From contig NZ_WVHL01000005.1 of assembly GCF_009861525.1 (NCBI RefSeq), positions 744,001-808,000 of the forward strand: a stretch of 64,000 bases of DNA, written 5' to 3'. The stretch comes from Pseudomonas sp. LD120 (GTDB lineage Bacteria > Pseudomonadota > Gammaproteobacteria > Pseudomonadales > Pseudomonadaceae). Made by a program: the position numbers and the translations under genes. Positions within the stretch are counted from its first letter, which is position 1. Each line of letters begins with the position of its first letter. The notes beneath the pieces were generated by a model. The model had not been told where the DNA came from. It was given only the letters and a program-made list of their open reading frames with translations, and ran no database searches. Shown one piece after another: positions 32,978 to 42,183 of the stretch.

Positions 32978-33780
32978 AGTTGATGCTTGCCGAACCCTTC
33001 AAAAGCCTCTGGGCTGGGCGCGACGCGTTCGCCGCCGTTGAGGAACTCAAGGGCCAGGTTTACCGTGAGCTGGAAGCCCGCCGTACCTTGCGTACGGAAG
33101 TCGACGGCCGCGGTTATTTCGTGAAGATCCATCGTGGCATCGGCTGGGGCGAGATCGCCAAGAACCTGGTCACCGCCAAGCTGCCGGTGCTGGGCGCCGG
33201 TCAGGAATGGCGGGCGCTGGAGCGTCTGCATCAGGCTGGCGTGCCGACCATGACGGCCGTGGCCTATGGCGAGCGTGGCCGGAATCCGGCGGACCAGCAT
33301 TCGTTCATCGTCACCGAGGAATTGGCGCCGACCGTCAGCCTTGAAGACTTCAGTTTCGACTGGATCAAACAGCCGCCAGCACCAGCGCTCAAGCGGGCGC
33401 TGATCGCCGAGGTGGCGCGCATGACCGGGATGATGCACCGCGCCGGGGTCAATCATCGCGACTGCTACATCTGCCACTTCCTGTTGCACACCGACCGGCC
33501 GATCACCCCTGGGGAGTTGAAGCTCTCGCTGATCGATCTGCATCGGGCCCAGACCCGGCCGAAGATCACCTTGCGCTGGCGTAACAAGGACCTGGCGGCC
33601 CTGTATTTCTCGGCCCTGGACATTGGCCTGACGCGCCGCGACAAGCTGCGCTTCCTCAAGGGCTACTTCCAGCAGCCGCTGCGTCGGACGCTGGCGGAAG
33701 AGGCGGCATTGTTGTCCTGGCTCGAGGGCAAGGCAGAAAAACTCTACGCCCGTAAACAACGATACGGAGATGCGCTCTGA
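32974..33780 (+). CDS. waaP: WaaP, LPS core heptose(I) kinase
   Basis: A 268-residue kinase that phosphorylates heptose I of the inner core, needed for outer-membrane stability. The catalytic motif GVNHRDCYICHFLLHTD near residue 160 matches WaaP, with the catalytic Asp intact, and the metal-binding Asp is in LIDLHRAQTRP. The ATG overlaps the waaG stop (ATGA). It is the first of five kinase-fold proteins in the LPS locus. Confidence 0.96.
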   Translation: MKLMLAEPFKSLWAGRDAFAAVEELKGQVYRELEARRTLRTEVDGRGYFVKIHRGIGWGEIAKNLVTAKLPVLGAGQEWRALERLHQAGVPTMTAVAYGERGRNPADQHSFIVTEELAPTVSLEDFSFDWIKQPPAPALKRALIAEVARMTGMMHRAGVNHRDCYICHFLLHTDRPITPGELKLSLIDLHRAQTRPKITLRWRNKDLAALYFSALDIGLTRRDKLRFLKGYFQQPLRRTLAEEAALLSWLEGKAEKLYARKQRYGDAL

Positions 33781-34514
33781 TGGCGGGCTGGAACCTGGAG
33801 CCTGCCTATCAGGCATTGGCGCAAGATTTCGGCAGCCTTGAGGCCGTGTTCGGCCTGCAGGGCGAGCGCCTGACCCGCGATCCGCTGTCAGAGGTCATTC
33901 GTGTCGAGCGTGAGGGCGTCAATTACTACGTCAAGCGTTACACCGGGGCCGGCAAGAATCTGCGGCGCTACCTGGGCAAGCCCCGGGTCAAGTTTGAATG
34001 GCAGAACCTCAAGCGCTTCGCCAAATGGGGCATCCCTACTGCCGAGGTGGTGGCCTGGGGCCTGGAGCGTCGTGGCCTGGCCTATGCACGAGGGGCCATG
34101 ATTACCCGTGAGCTGCCGCGTACCGAGGACCTTTCGGTGCTGGCCGAGCGTCACGATCCACGGCTCCGGGATCGGTGCTGGGTCGATGGCGTCAGTCGGC
34201 AACTGGCCGCTTACACCCGGATCATGCATGACCACCGTTTTACCCATAACGATTTGAAGTGGCGCAACCTGTTGATCGACGATCAAGGCCGGCTATACCT
34301 GATTGACTGTCCGAACGGCGATTTCTGGCGTGGCTTCTGGCTCAAGTACCGGATCACCAAAGACCTGGCCTGCCTGGACAAAGTGGCCAAATACCATCTT
34401 TCGGCGACTCAGCGCCTGCGCTTTTATCTGCAATACCGCGAGCGTGACCGTCTGAGTGCCGCCGACAAAGAGCGTATCCGCCACGTGGTGCGATTTTTCG
34501 AGGGGCGTGAATGA
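33780..34514 (+). CDS. wapP: WapP-like LPS core kinase (InaA family)
   Basis: A 244-residue member of the lipopolysaccharide kinase (Kdo/WaaP, InaA) family and the counterpart of P. aeruginosa PA5008. N-lobe lysine region: REGVNYYVKRYTG. The catalytic loop HNDLKWRNLLID and the metal site LIDCPNGDFWRG are complete, so it should be active. It probably phosphorylates another core heptose. Start and stop overlap neighbours by 1 and 4 nt. Confidence 0.9.
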   Translation: MAGWNLEPAYQALAQDFGSLEAVFGLQGERLTRDPLSEVIRVEREGVNYYVKRYTGAGKNLRRYLGKPRVKFEWQNLKRFAKWGIPTAEVVAWGLERRGLAYARGAMITRELPRTEDLSVLAERHDPRLRDRCWVDGVSRQLAAYTRIMHDHRFTHNDLKWRNLLIDDQGRLYLIDCPNGDFWRGFWLKYRITKDLACLDKVAKYHLSATQRLRFYLQYRERDRLSAADKERIRHVVRFFEGRE

Positions 34515-35263
34515 CTGATTTCCTGGCGTCCGAGGAGCGTGCGCTACTGGAGCGTAACGGCCTTGGCACTTTTGACCAACTGTGGGCGACACAATTGGAA
34601 GCGGTGGATGAACCCAACATCGGTCGAGGCGGCAGCAGCAGCGTCTTTCGTCTGGATGTGGAGGGGCAGGGGTTTTACCTCAAGCGTCAGACCAATTACC
34701 TGACCCGGACCCTGCATCGGCCCTTCGGTGAGCCGAGTTTTGCGCGCGAGTTTCGCAATATCCGCCGTTATCAGCAGTTGGGCATTCCGGCGTTGCAAGC
34801 AGTTTTCTTTGGCATGCGCAAGGCCAATGGCGAGTCCCGGGCCATACTCCTGACCCGGGCTCTGGATGGTTGGGATGATCTGGATGCGTTGTTGCCGCGT
34901 TGGCATGAACTCAGTGAGCTTCAACGCCAGGCGGTACTTAAGGCCTGTGGGCGACTGGCTCGACAGCTGCACGGTCTACGTCAGGTCCATGGCTGTTTTT
35001 ATCCCAAGCATATTTTTCTGCGGTCCAGCGGCGAGGGTTATCAAGCGCAGTTGATCGACCTGGAGAAAACTCGGCCACTGCTGTTTGGCCAGCGCGATCG
35101 GGTCAAGGATCTTGAACCTTTGTTGCGCCGGGCCTCGGTATGGAATGTCGATGAGGTGCGCTGCTTGTTGGCAGCCTATCTGGATCAGCCACAGGACAGC
35201 TCCCTGGTGGGCGCGTGGGTGGGCCGGCTCAGTGCTCGCAGCAGCCATAAGGAGTCTCGTTGA
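34511..35263 (+). CDS. wapQ: WapQ-like LPS kinase family protein, catalytic Asp missing
   Basis: A 250-residue WaaP/InaA-family protein, the counterpart of PA5007. GRGGSSSVFRL and FYLKRQTNYLTR form the N-lobe. Where WaaP has HRDCYICH, this protein has HGCFYPKH (160-167): His and the last His are kept but the catalytic Asp is Cys162. The metal-binding LIDLEKTRP (Asp183) is intact. It may be a pseudokinase, a scaffold for WapP/WaaP, or use another residue. It is embedded in the operon with 4-nt and 1-nt overlaps. Confidence 0.85.
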   Translation: MTDFLASEERALLERNGLGTFDQLWATQLEAVDEPNIGRGGSSSVFRLDVEGQGFYLKRQTNYLTRTLHRPFGEPSFAREFRNIRRYQQLGIPALQAVFFGMRKANGESRAILLTRALDGWDDLDALLPRWHELSELQRQAVLKACGRLARQLHGLRQVHGCFYPKHIFLRSSGEGYQAQLIDLEKTRPLLFGQRDRVKDLEPLLRRASVWNVDEVRCLLAAYLDQPQDSSLVGAWVGRLSARSSHKESR

Positions 35264-36717
35264 TGCGTTTGTCCGAGCTGAAAAACAGCGGGCGCAACCC
35301 GCTGCTGCCTCTGACCCTGGAGCTGGCAGATGCCGCCGGTCCGGCACAGTTGCAATTGCTGACGTTGCTGCGGGTGCTGCCGGGCCAGCGCTATGTCGGT
35401 GCCGGCGTTTGGCGCGGGCGTCCGGTGTTGGCCAAGTTGCTGGTGGGGGCGAAGGCGGCCCGGCATTTTCAGCGGGAATTGAACGGCGTGCGTCTGTTGG
35501 CCGAGCAGGGGCTGACCACGCCCTTGTTGCTGACTGATGGTTTGCGCGAAGGCGAGGGCGGCTGGTTGCTCTTCGAGTTCCTGGAGGGCGCGCAAAGCCT
35601 GGGCGATGCTTGGAAACAGGTGGAAAAGCTGCCGGTGCTGGCCGATGAGCAGGCTGCGGTGTTGGCTGAAGCGCTCGGGGCGATTGCCCAGTTGCACGCC
35701 AAGGGCCTGTGGCAGGAAGACTTGCACCTGGATAACCTGCTGCGCCATGACGGCAAGCTGCACCTGATCGATGGCGCGGGGATCTGTGTCGAAGAGGCGG
35801 GCAAGCCCCTGTCCCGGCAAAAGGTCCTGGAAAACCTGGGCGTGTTCTTCGCCCAGTTACCCAAGCGCCTGGAGCCCTTTACTGAAGAGTTGCTGGTGCA
35901 TTACCTGTTGAGCAACGCCGAGCATGCCTTGCCTTTGGAAGCACTGCAAAAGCAGGTGGATAAGGTGCGCGGCTGGCGGCTGCGGGACTTTCTTAGCAAG
36001 GTGGGGCGTGAATGCACATTGTTCAGCGTGCAGCGCGGACCTTTTGCCTTGCGCGCCATTCGCCGCGAGGAGGAGGCTGCGATGCTGCCAGTGTTGGCGC
36101 AGGCCGATGCCCTATTGGAGCGGGGGCATTTGTACAAGACTGGTGGCGCCGCCAGTGTCGGTCGGGTCGAGGTCGCGGGGCGGTCCTTGGTGGTCAAGCG
36201 CTACAACATCAAGGGCGTCGCTCATTGGCTCAAGCGTTTTTGGCGTCCGAGCCGGGCCTGGCACTCGTGGCGTGAAGGCAACCGCCTGGAATTCCTGGGG
36301 ATCGCCACGCCCAGCCCCCTGGCGGTGCTGGAGCAGCGTTTTCTATGGTTGCGCCGTCGCGCCTACCTGGTGACCGAATACTTGCCGGGGCCGGACATCA
36401 TCGAGCGCTTTGCGCCGTTCGTGGACAGTGGCGAGGCTCCGGAGTCGGAGTTGCTGGCGCTGGACCAGCTGTTTGCCCAGTTGATCAAGGAACGCATCAG
36501 TCACGGTGACTTCAAGGGCCACAACCTGTTCTGGCAGGAAGATCGCTGGGCCTTGATCGATCTGGATTCCATGTGTCAGCACGCCAGCCTGGGCAGTTTC
36601 GCACCGGCGTATGCCCGGGATCGCGCGCGCTTCATGCGCAACTGGCCCGAAAGCAGCAATTTGTATCAAGTGATTGATCAGCGCTTGCCCAAGACCGTCC
36701 ACTCCACCCAAGCCTGA
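35263..36717 (+). CDS. Tandem kinase-fold LPS core protein (PA5006-like)
   Basis: A 484-residue protein with two kinase-like modules in a row. The first (about 1-220) has QEDLHLDNLL and KLHLIDGAG; the second (about 225-480) has SHGDFKGHNLFWQ and ALIDLDSM. Both keep a catalytic-type Asp. It corresponds in place and size to PA5006 of P. aeruginosa, required or near-required in some screens but with no settled substrate. The ATG at 35263 has AAGGAG ten bases upstream and overlaps the wapQ stop. It is the last gene before a 202-bp gap. Confidence 0.82.
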   Translation: MRLSELKNSGRNPLLPLTLELADAAGPAQLQLLTLLRVLPGQRYVGAGVWRGRPVLAKLLVGAKAARHFQRELNGVRLLAEQGLTTPLLLTDGLREGEGGWLLFEFLEGAQSLGDAWKQVEKLPVLADEQAAVLAEALGAIAQLHAKGLWQEDLHLDNLLRHDGKLHLIDGAGICVEEAGKPLSRQKVLENLGVFFAQLPKRLEPFTEELLVHYLLSNAEHALPLEALQKQVDKVRGWRLRDFLSKVGRECTLFSVQRGPFALRAIRREEEAAMLPVLAQADALLERGHLYKTGGAASVGRVEVAGRSLVVKRYNIKGVAHWLKRFWRPSRAWHSWREGNRLEFLGIATPSPLAVLEQRFLWLRRRAYLVTEYLPGPDIIERFAPFVDSGEAPESELLALDQLFAQLIKERISHGDFKGHNLFWQEDRWALIDLDSMCQHASLGSFAPAYARDRARFMRNWPESSNLYQVIDQRLPKTVHSTQA

Positions 36718-36820
36718 CCTGCGACCCATGGCCGCTGTTGCTGACAGCGGCTGCGGGCCCTGATGGCCGCGGCGCCCTGGCTTGCCGCTTGCCGCTAGAG
36801 GCTTGCCCCTGCTTTTCAGT

Positions 36821-36826
36821 TATAAT
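36821..36826 (+). promoter_or_regulatory. -10 box of a candidate promoter before wapO
   Basis: A perfect TATAAT lies 94 nt before the carbamoyltransferase start. A matching -35 at proper distance is not evident (TTGCCC is only 12 nt upstream). The same gap contains an AAGC/GCTTGCC-type palindrome fragment near 36781-36805. Confidence 0.4.
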
Positions 36827-36919
36827 CCCGCCCTTTCGTTGTTTCTCGCCCCTTTGCGAGCACACTTTATTTTCAAGGCGCACTGCGCCCGCATGCAGAC
36901 TAAATGAGGCTAGACCCCT

Positions 36920-38677
36920 GTGGCATTGACGATTCTTGGCCTGTCCGGCGCCCTTAGCCATGATCCTTCAGCAGCCCTGTATATCGACGGCAAGCTGATC
37001 GCGGCTGCTGAAGAAGAGCGTTTCGTGCGCGACAAGCATGCAAAGAACCGCATGCCCTACGAGTCGGCGAAGTTCTGCCTGGAACAGGCCGGGATCAAAC
37101 CCTCCGACGTTGACGTGGTAGCCATTCCGTTTGCCCCGATCAGCCTGTTCGGCAAGGCTCGCTGGCACTACGCCAAGCGCTACTGGTATGCCCCGGACCG
37201 CGCCCTGGACGCGATCCTGATGGGCAACCGTCGTTACAAGCGCTACCGCAACAAGATTGTCTGGTGCTTGGAGCAACTGGGCTTTGATCCGAAGAAGATC
37301 AAGATCGAACCGGTGGAGCACCACCTGGCCCACGCCTCCAGTGCCTACCACTGCTCAGGCTTCAAGGAGAAGACCGCGATCCTTGGGATCGACGGCAAGG
37401 GCGAATACGCCACCACCTTCTTCGGCTACGGCGAGAACGGCAAGATCCATAAGATCAAGGAATTCTTCGATCCGGACTCCCTGGGTGGCCTCTATGGCGC
37501 CATCACCGAGTTCCTCGGTTTCGAAATGCTCGACGGCGAGTTCAAGGTCATGGGCATGGCACCTTATGGCGATGCCAGCAAGTACGACTTCTCGCGCCTG
37601 GCCAGCTTTGAAAACGGCGAACTGGTGATCAACACCGACTACGCCAACGTCATCGGCCTGCGCCGCTATAAAGAGAAGGGCAAGGGGTTCTACTTCTCGC
37701 CCAAACTCATCGAGTGGCTGGGTCCCAAGCGCGAAGGCGACATCGCCGACGAGCCTTACATCCACTACGCGGCGAGCATGCAGGCGCTGTTCGAGAAGCT
37801 GGCCCTGCAGATGATCGACCACTACCTGGGCGACATTCTCAAGGAAACCGGCAAGCTGGCCTTCGCCGGCGGCTGTGCGCTGAACGTCAAGTTGAACCAG
37901 AAGATCATTGCCCGTCCCGAGGTCAAGGAACTGTTCGTGCAGCCGGCGTCCGGCGACGCCGGCACCGCCGTGGGCGCTGCTGCGTACGTTTCCCATGCCC
38001 GTGGGGTGCCGGTGGAGAAGATGGAACACGTCTATCTCGGCCCGTCCTACAGCAACGAAGACGTGATCGCCGCCTGTGCCCGTCACCCGAACAAACCGGC
38101 CTGGCGGCAGATCGACAACACCCCGGAGCGTATCGCCAAGATCATGGTGGACGGCAACCCGGTGGCCTGGTTCCAGGGGCGCATGGAGTTCGGTCCGCGG
38201 GCCTTGGGCGGTCGCTCGATCATCGGTTGCCCGAGCGCCACTGGCGTGGCCGACCGGATCAACGAGCAGATCAAGTTCCGCGAGCGCTGGAGGCCTTTCT
38301 GTCCGTCGATGCTCGACACCGTTGGACCGCAGATGATCAAGGTCGATCATCCGGCGCCGTTCATGACCTTCACTTTCGAAGTCTCCGAAGAGTGGAAGAC
38401 CCGGGTGCCGGAAGTGGTCCACGAAGACGGCACGTCCCGGGCCCAGGTACTCAAGCGCGAATACAACCCGCGCTACTACGACATGATGAAGGCCTTGGAA
38501 GTCCTGACCGGCAACGGTGTGTCGCTGAACACCTCGTTGAACCGCCGTGGCGAGCCGATGATCTGCTCGCCGACCGACGCCTTGAACATGTTCTACGGGT
38601 CCGATTTGCAGTACCTGATCATGGAAGACATTCTGGTGGTCAAAGACGGCGTGGACCCTTATGACACGCTCGGCTGA
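36920..38677 (+). CDS. wapO: WapO-like carbamoyltransferase
   Basis: A 585-residue enzyme of the NodU/CmcH/HypF-type carbamoyltransferase family. The N-terminal YrdC/HSP70-like fold shows LGLSGALSHDPSAAL and AAAEEERF, with metal-binding HHLAHASSAYHCS near residue 134; the C-terminal domain shows GRMEFGPRALGGRSII. In P. aeruginosa the homologue (PA5005, WapO) carbamoylates heptose II of the core. The start is a GTG at 36920 with GAGG ten bases before it. It overlaps wapH by 17 nt. Confidence 0.92.
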   Translation: MALTILGLSGALSHDPSAALYIDGKLIAAAEEERFVRDKHAKNRMPYESAKFCLEQAGIKPSDVDVVAIPFAPISLFGKARWHYAKRYWYAPDRALDAILMGNRRYKRYRNKIVWCLEQLGFDPKKIKIEPVEHHLAHASSAYHCSGFKEKTAILGIDGKGEYATTFFGYGENGKIHKIKEFFDPDSLGGLYGAITEFLGFEMLDGEFKVMGMAPYGDASKYDFSRLASFENGELVINTDYANVIGLRRYKEKGKGFYFSPKLIEWLGPKREGDIADEPYIHYAASMQALFEKLALQMIDHYLGDILKETGKLAFAGGCALNVKLNQKIIARPEVKELFVQPASGDAGTAVGAAAYVSHARGVPVEKMEHVYLGPSYSNEDVIAACARHPNKPAWRQIDNTPERIAKIMVDGNPVAWFQGRMEFGPRALGGRSIIGCPSATGVADRINEQIKFRERWRPFCPSMLDTVGPQMIKVDHPAPFMTFTFEVSEEWKTRVPEVVHEDGTSRAQVLKREYNPRYYDMMKALEVLTGNGVSLNTSLNRRGEPMICSPTDALNMFYGSDLQYLIMEDILVVKDGVDPYDTLG

Positions 38678-39791
38678 ACGCCATGTGCTGCAGTTCTGCC
38701 ACGGCTATGACGGGCCGTTCCTGGACTGCGCCCGGCAATACGCCAACCTGTTCGCGGGCAGCGGCTATCGGGTGACCACGGTGTTTCTGACCGGGACCGC
38801 CGATGCCGATGTCGCTGCAGGCTGCGCGTCCGACGAAGTGCTGTTCATGGAATACAGCTCCAAGGCCATTCGTGGCCTGAAGCTGGGCGCCATCCGCGAC
38901 CTGCGCAAGATCGCCGGATCACGTAACTTCAGCTTTTGCATCGCTCACCGCTTCAAGCCGATCTACATCACCCTGCTGGCCACGGGCTTGCCGGTAATTG
39001 GCGTTCATCACGCGTTTTCCGACTACAAGCGCCGCAGCCGCCAGTTCTTTGCCCAGCTGTTTCGCAAACGCCTGAGCCTGCTCGGTGTATCTGATGCGGT
39101 GCGCGAGGATATGCGCGCCTGCCTGCCAACGTGGCCGGCCACGCGCATCCAGACCTTGTACAACCGTATCGATCTGGACGCCTTGCAGGCCAGTCAGTTG
39201 GACGCGAGCCAGGCCCGCAGTGAGTTGGGGTTGTCCGCTGACGCCTGGATAGTCGGCAACGTTGGCCGCCTGCATCCCGATAAGGATCAAGCCACGTTGC
39301 TGCGGGGGTTTGCCGCCGCTGTGCCGCAACTGCCGGCACAGAGCCAGTTGGCCATTCTGGGCACCGGGCGTCTGGAGAAGGATCTGAAATCCCTGGCTCG
39401 TGAACTGGGGGTCGCCGACCGGGTGCTCTTCCTCGGGCAGGTGCCGGAGGCGCGGCGTTATTTTCGTGCCTTTGATGTGTTTGCGCTGAGTTCTGATCAT
39501 GAGCCTTTTGGCATGGTATTGCTGGAGGCCATGGCGGCCGGCGTGCCCTTGCTGGCTACAGCTTGTGGTGGCGCAAAGGAAGTGGTCGAAGGCGTGGGTA
39601 TTTTGTTCCCCTTGGGGGATGTCGAGCACATGGCTCAAGGCTTGCAACATCTAGCGGCAATGGATGAGCACCAACGCCGAGTGTGTGCCGAGCTGATGCT
39701 TGACCGCCTGCGCGAGCGCTTTTCTGATCGTGCCGTGCGCGACGTGTTCTGGCGTTTGCCGCAAGTCACCGACCTGACCGCGAGGGGCTGA
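38661..39791 (+). CDS. wapH: WapH-like glycosyltransferase (GT4)
   Basis: A 376-residue GT-B enzyme. VLQFCHGYDGPFLDCARQYA at the N-terminus, NRIDLDALQ in the linker, and the donor-site motif DHEPFGMVLLEAMAAGVPL are GT4 features. The place after the carbamoyltransferase and before the mig-14 gene matches PA5004 (WapH), which adds a glucose of the outer core. Overlaps: 17 nt with wapO, 1 nt (TGATG) with the next gene. Confidence 0.88.
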   Translation: MTRSAERHVLQFCHGYDGPFLDCARQYANLFAGSGYRVTTVFLTGTADADVAAGCASDEVLFMEYSSKAIRGLKLGAIRDLRKIAGSRNFSFCIAHRFKPIYITLLATGLPVIGVHHAFSDYKRRSRQFFAQLFRKRLSLLGVSDAVREDMRACLPTWPATRIQTLYNRIDLDALQASQLDASQARSELGLSADAWIVGNVGRLHPDKDQATLLRGFAAAVPQLPAQSQLAILGTGRLEKDLKSLARELGVADRVLFLGQVPEARRYFRAFDVFALSSDHEPFGMVLLEAMAAGVPLLATACGGAKEVVEGVGILFPLGDVEHMAQGLQHLAAMDEHQRRVCAELMLDRLRERFSDRAVRDVFWRLPQVTDLTARG

Positions 39792-40687
39792 TGCTCAATC
39801 GATTTCAAGGCTGGCGCGAACGCGGCTGGTCCATCATTGACGCATCGACCTATGCCGATGCTTGGCAGCGGTTCGGCGGCAGCGTAGCCACGCATCCCTT
39901 GGTGGTTGAACAACTGGCGGACCTGGCGCAGATTCCGGTGCGTTACCTGGCCTGGGAGCAAAACGGTCAATTGCAGGCGGCCATCCCAACCTGGGGGCGG
40001 GATCTGGCGCTGTCCAAGGACGTACTCAAGCGCGCTGGCAAGAAGGGGCTGTTCGATATCGGCAATGCCGAGCTGATCCTGCCGGCCGCCGCTGATGCTC
40101 AGGTACCGCTGCGGCATCGAGGACGCTATCTTTCTGCGCTCAACGAAGGGCGCTTCAGTACCCTCAAACCTCAAGCCGAGCAATTGGCCATGGCTCGCAC
40201 CCCGGAAGAGCTGTCGAAGAAGTTTCGCTACAACCAGCGCCGTGAGCTGCGCCTGCTGGAAGAAGCTGGAGGCGTGGTGCGCGCGGTCACTGATTTCACC
40301 AGCGCTGAACTGGCGGCCATCTACTGTGACCTGTTCCAGCGCCGCTGGGGTTTTGCCGCCACTGGCGCCGAGCGCATGGCCGAGGTGTTGGAGCGCTTGC
40401 GCGAGCTGCTGATCGGCTCGGTGATTTTCCTCAACGATGCGCCGATTGCCGTGCAGTTGATCTATCGGGTTGAAGCGCCGCAGTGGATCAGCGTCGAGTA
40501 CGTCAATGGCGGCGTCGATCCCGAGACGCGCGCGTTCAGCCCGGGTAGCGTGCTGAGCTTTCTCAACACCCAGAGTGCGTGGGAGCAGGCTCGGGCCTTG
40601 GACAAGCCGCTGCGTTTTTCCTTTGGTCGTGCCGACCGCGAATACAAAGACCGTTGGTGTAACCCTGTGCCGGTTTTCCAAGTGTGA
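39791..40687 (+). CDS. Mig-14 family protein
   Basis: A 298-residue protein matching the Mig-14 family (PA5003 position). It has a GNAT-like C-terminal half: SKKFRYNQRRELRLLEEAGG, AIYCDLFQRRWGF, and FSFGRADREYKDRW. Mig-14 proteins are inner-membrane-associated and help resist cationic peptides such as polymyxin in Salmonella and P. aeruginosa; mechanism is unsettled. It is coupled to wapH by a 1-nt overlap and to the deacetylase gene that follows. Confidence 0.85.
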   Translation: MLNRFQGWRERGWSIIDASTYADAWQRFGGSVATHPLVVEQLADLAQIPVRYLAWEQNGQLQAAIPTWGRDLALSKDVLKRAGKKGLFDIGNAELILPAAADAQVPLRHRGRYLSALNEGRFSTLKPQAEQLAMARTPEELSKKFRYNQRRELRLLEEAGGVVRAVTDFTSAELAAIYCDLFQRRWGFAATGAERMAEVLERLRELLIGSVIFLNDAPIAVQLIYRVEAPQWISVEYVNGGVDPETRAFSPGSVLSFLNTQSAWEQARALDKPLRFSFGRADREYKDRWCNPVPVFQV

Positions 40688-40695
40688 GTCAGCCT

Positions 40696-42099
40696 ATGAG
40701 TCGCAAGCAGCAACTGCTCAAACGCCACCGGCGCACTAAGCGGATCGCTCTGCTGGTCGGACTGCTGCTGTTGCTGCTGGTCGGTGTGCTGGTGGCCTGG
40801 TGGTTGCCGGTGCTGCTGGCCATTCTCGGCTGGCTGGCCCACGAAGCCTGGTTTGCCGACCACCTGTTCTACTCGCCCAAGGATGACTACGGCTACGACT
40901 TTGGCAACGAGGCGCGCCAGGTCGCCGTGCGTCTGGAGGCGGGGCGCCTGTTGCTGGAGTCGCCACAGGAGTTGGCCGGGGATGCAACTCTGATACTTGG
41001 CGTGCAGGTGAAAAGCTCCTGGCTGGGGCGCTTCTTCGATCCGGCCATTGAGGTGCAGGGCGGTCCGCTTGCTGATCGTCAGACCTTCGAGCGAGGAGTC
41101 AACGGCCTGCGCTACCTCAATCTCAGTGGCTTGTCTGCGTCCCTGGCCCGTGGCGAGCTGCAACTGCGCGGACGCTTCTGCCGGATCCAGATCCAGTCAC
41201 AGTTGAATGTCTGGCGCGACCCCGACTACCGACGCCAGCGTGTGATGGTGATTGCGCCTCACGCTGACGATGCTGAGCTGGCGGCGTTCGGTCTATACAG
41301 CCAGGCCGACGAAGCCTGGATCGTGACCCTGACCGCGGGGGAAATCGAGGCCGAACACTACCAGGCCATGGGCATGAGCCCTGTTGAGGCGGCACGGATC
41401 AAAGGTCGCCTGCGGGCCTGGGACAGCATTGCCGTACCCCGTTGGGCGGGCGTCCCCGAAGCTCATTGCGTGCAATTGGGGTATTTCTGCCTGCAACTGC
41501 CTGCCATGCAGGCCGCCGCGCATCAGCCAGTGGCGTCCCGCGAGGCGCATATGAGCGATACCCGTCTGTTTCGTCAGCTCAATCCATTCCTGTTGCCCGG
41601 CGACCAGGATGGACAGCCAACCTGGAACAATTTGCTGGCCGACTTACGTGAGTTGCTGCTCAAAGCACGCCCTGAAGTAATAGTGCTGCCGCACCCCACC
41701 CTGGACCCGCATCCCGACCACATTTGCGCTCACGTGGCGGTGATGCAGGCGCTGGAAGGCCTGGAATGGCAGCCCAGCACCGTGCTCGGCTACGCCAACC
41801 ACCTGCATGACAATGATCGTTGGCCAATGGGTGATTCGGGCGCGGGCATTGCCTTGCCGCCGGTCTTTGGCTCCAGTACTCCCTTGCGTCCATGGTGCCT
41901 TTCGCTGACCCAGGCCGAGCAATTTGACAAGGCTATGGCGCTGGGCATGATGCATGACTTGCAGCCTCCTGCGCCCTTCAAGAGACGTGTGCGGCGCTGC
42001 TTGCAGCGCTTGTTGGCCGGTCGTTCGCGGTCGCCTTACGGTGAAAACGAATTTTTCCGCAAAGCGGTTCGGCGACATGAGTTGTTCTGGCGTTTGTGA
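40696..42099 (+). CDS. dnpA: DnpA-like PIG-L de-N-acetylase
   Basis: A protein of about 467 residues. One membrane segment at about 20-45 (IALLVGLLLLLLVGVLVAWW) anchors it to the inner membrane; the PIG-L/LmbE domain follows, with metal-binding VIAPHADDAELAAFG and HPTLDPHPDHICAH. The homologue PA5002 (DnpA) is a de-N-acetylase linked to LPS core and fluoroquinolone tolerance; the substrate is probably an N-acetylated core sugar. The ATG at 40696 is chosen; a GTG at 40684 overlapping the previous stop is possible, since neither has a clear ribosome site. Confidence 0.87.
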   Translation: MSRKQQLLKRHRRTKRIALLVGLLLLLLVGVLVAWWLPVLLAILGWLAHEAWFADHLFYSPKDDYGYDFGNEARQVAVRLEAGRLLLESPQELAGDATLILGVQVKSSWLGRFFDPAIEVQGGPLADRQTFERGVNGLRYLNLSGLSASLARGELQLRGRFCRIQIQSQLNVWRDPDYRRQRVMVIAPHADDAELAAFGLYSQADEAWIVTLTAGEIEAEHYQAMGMSPVEAARIKGRLRAWDSIAVPRWAGVPEAHCVQLGYFCLQLPAMQAAAHQPVASREAHMSDTRLFRQLNPFLLPGDQDGQPTWNNLLADLRELLLKARPEVIVLPHPTLDPHPDHICAHVAVMQALEGLEWQPSTVLGYANHLHDNDRWPMGDSGAGIALPPVFGSSTPLRPWCLSLTQAEQFDKAMALGMMHDLQPPAPFKRRVRRCLQRLLAGRSRSPYGENEFFRKAVRRHELFWRL

Positions 42100-42183
42100 G
42101 TTCTCGCTTTATAACGGCCTTGTACTGAGACAACAGGGTAATTTCGACTTTTTATCGGACTACTCAGTGTCGAAAGGAAGATG

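Noticed and set aside
36803..36826. TTGCCC with TATAAT as a full sigma-70 promoter before wapO
   Set aside because: The gap is 12 bp, too short for a normal -35/-10 pair; only the -10 is kept as a candidate.
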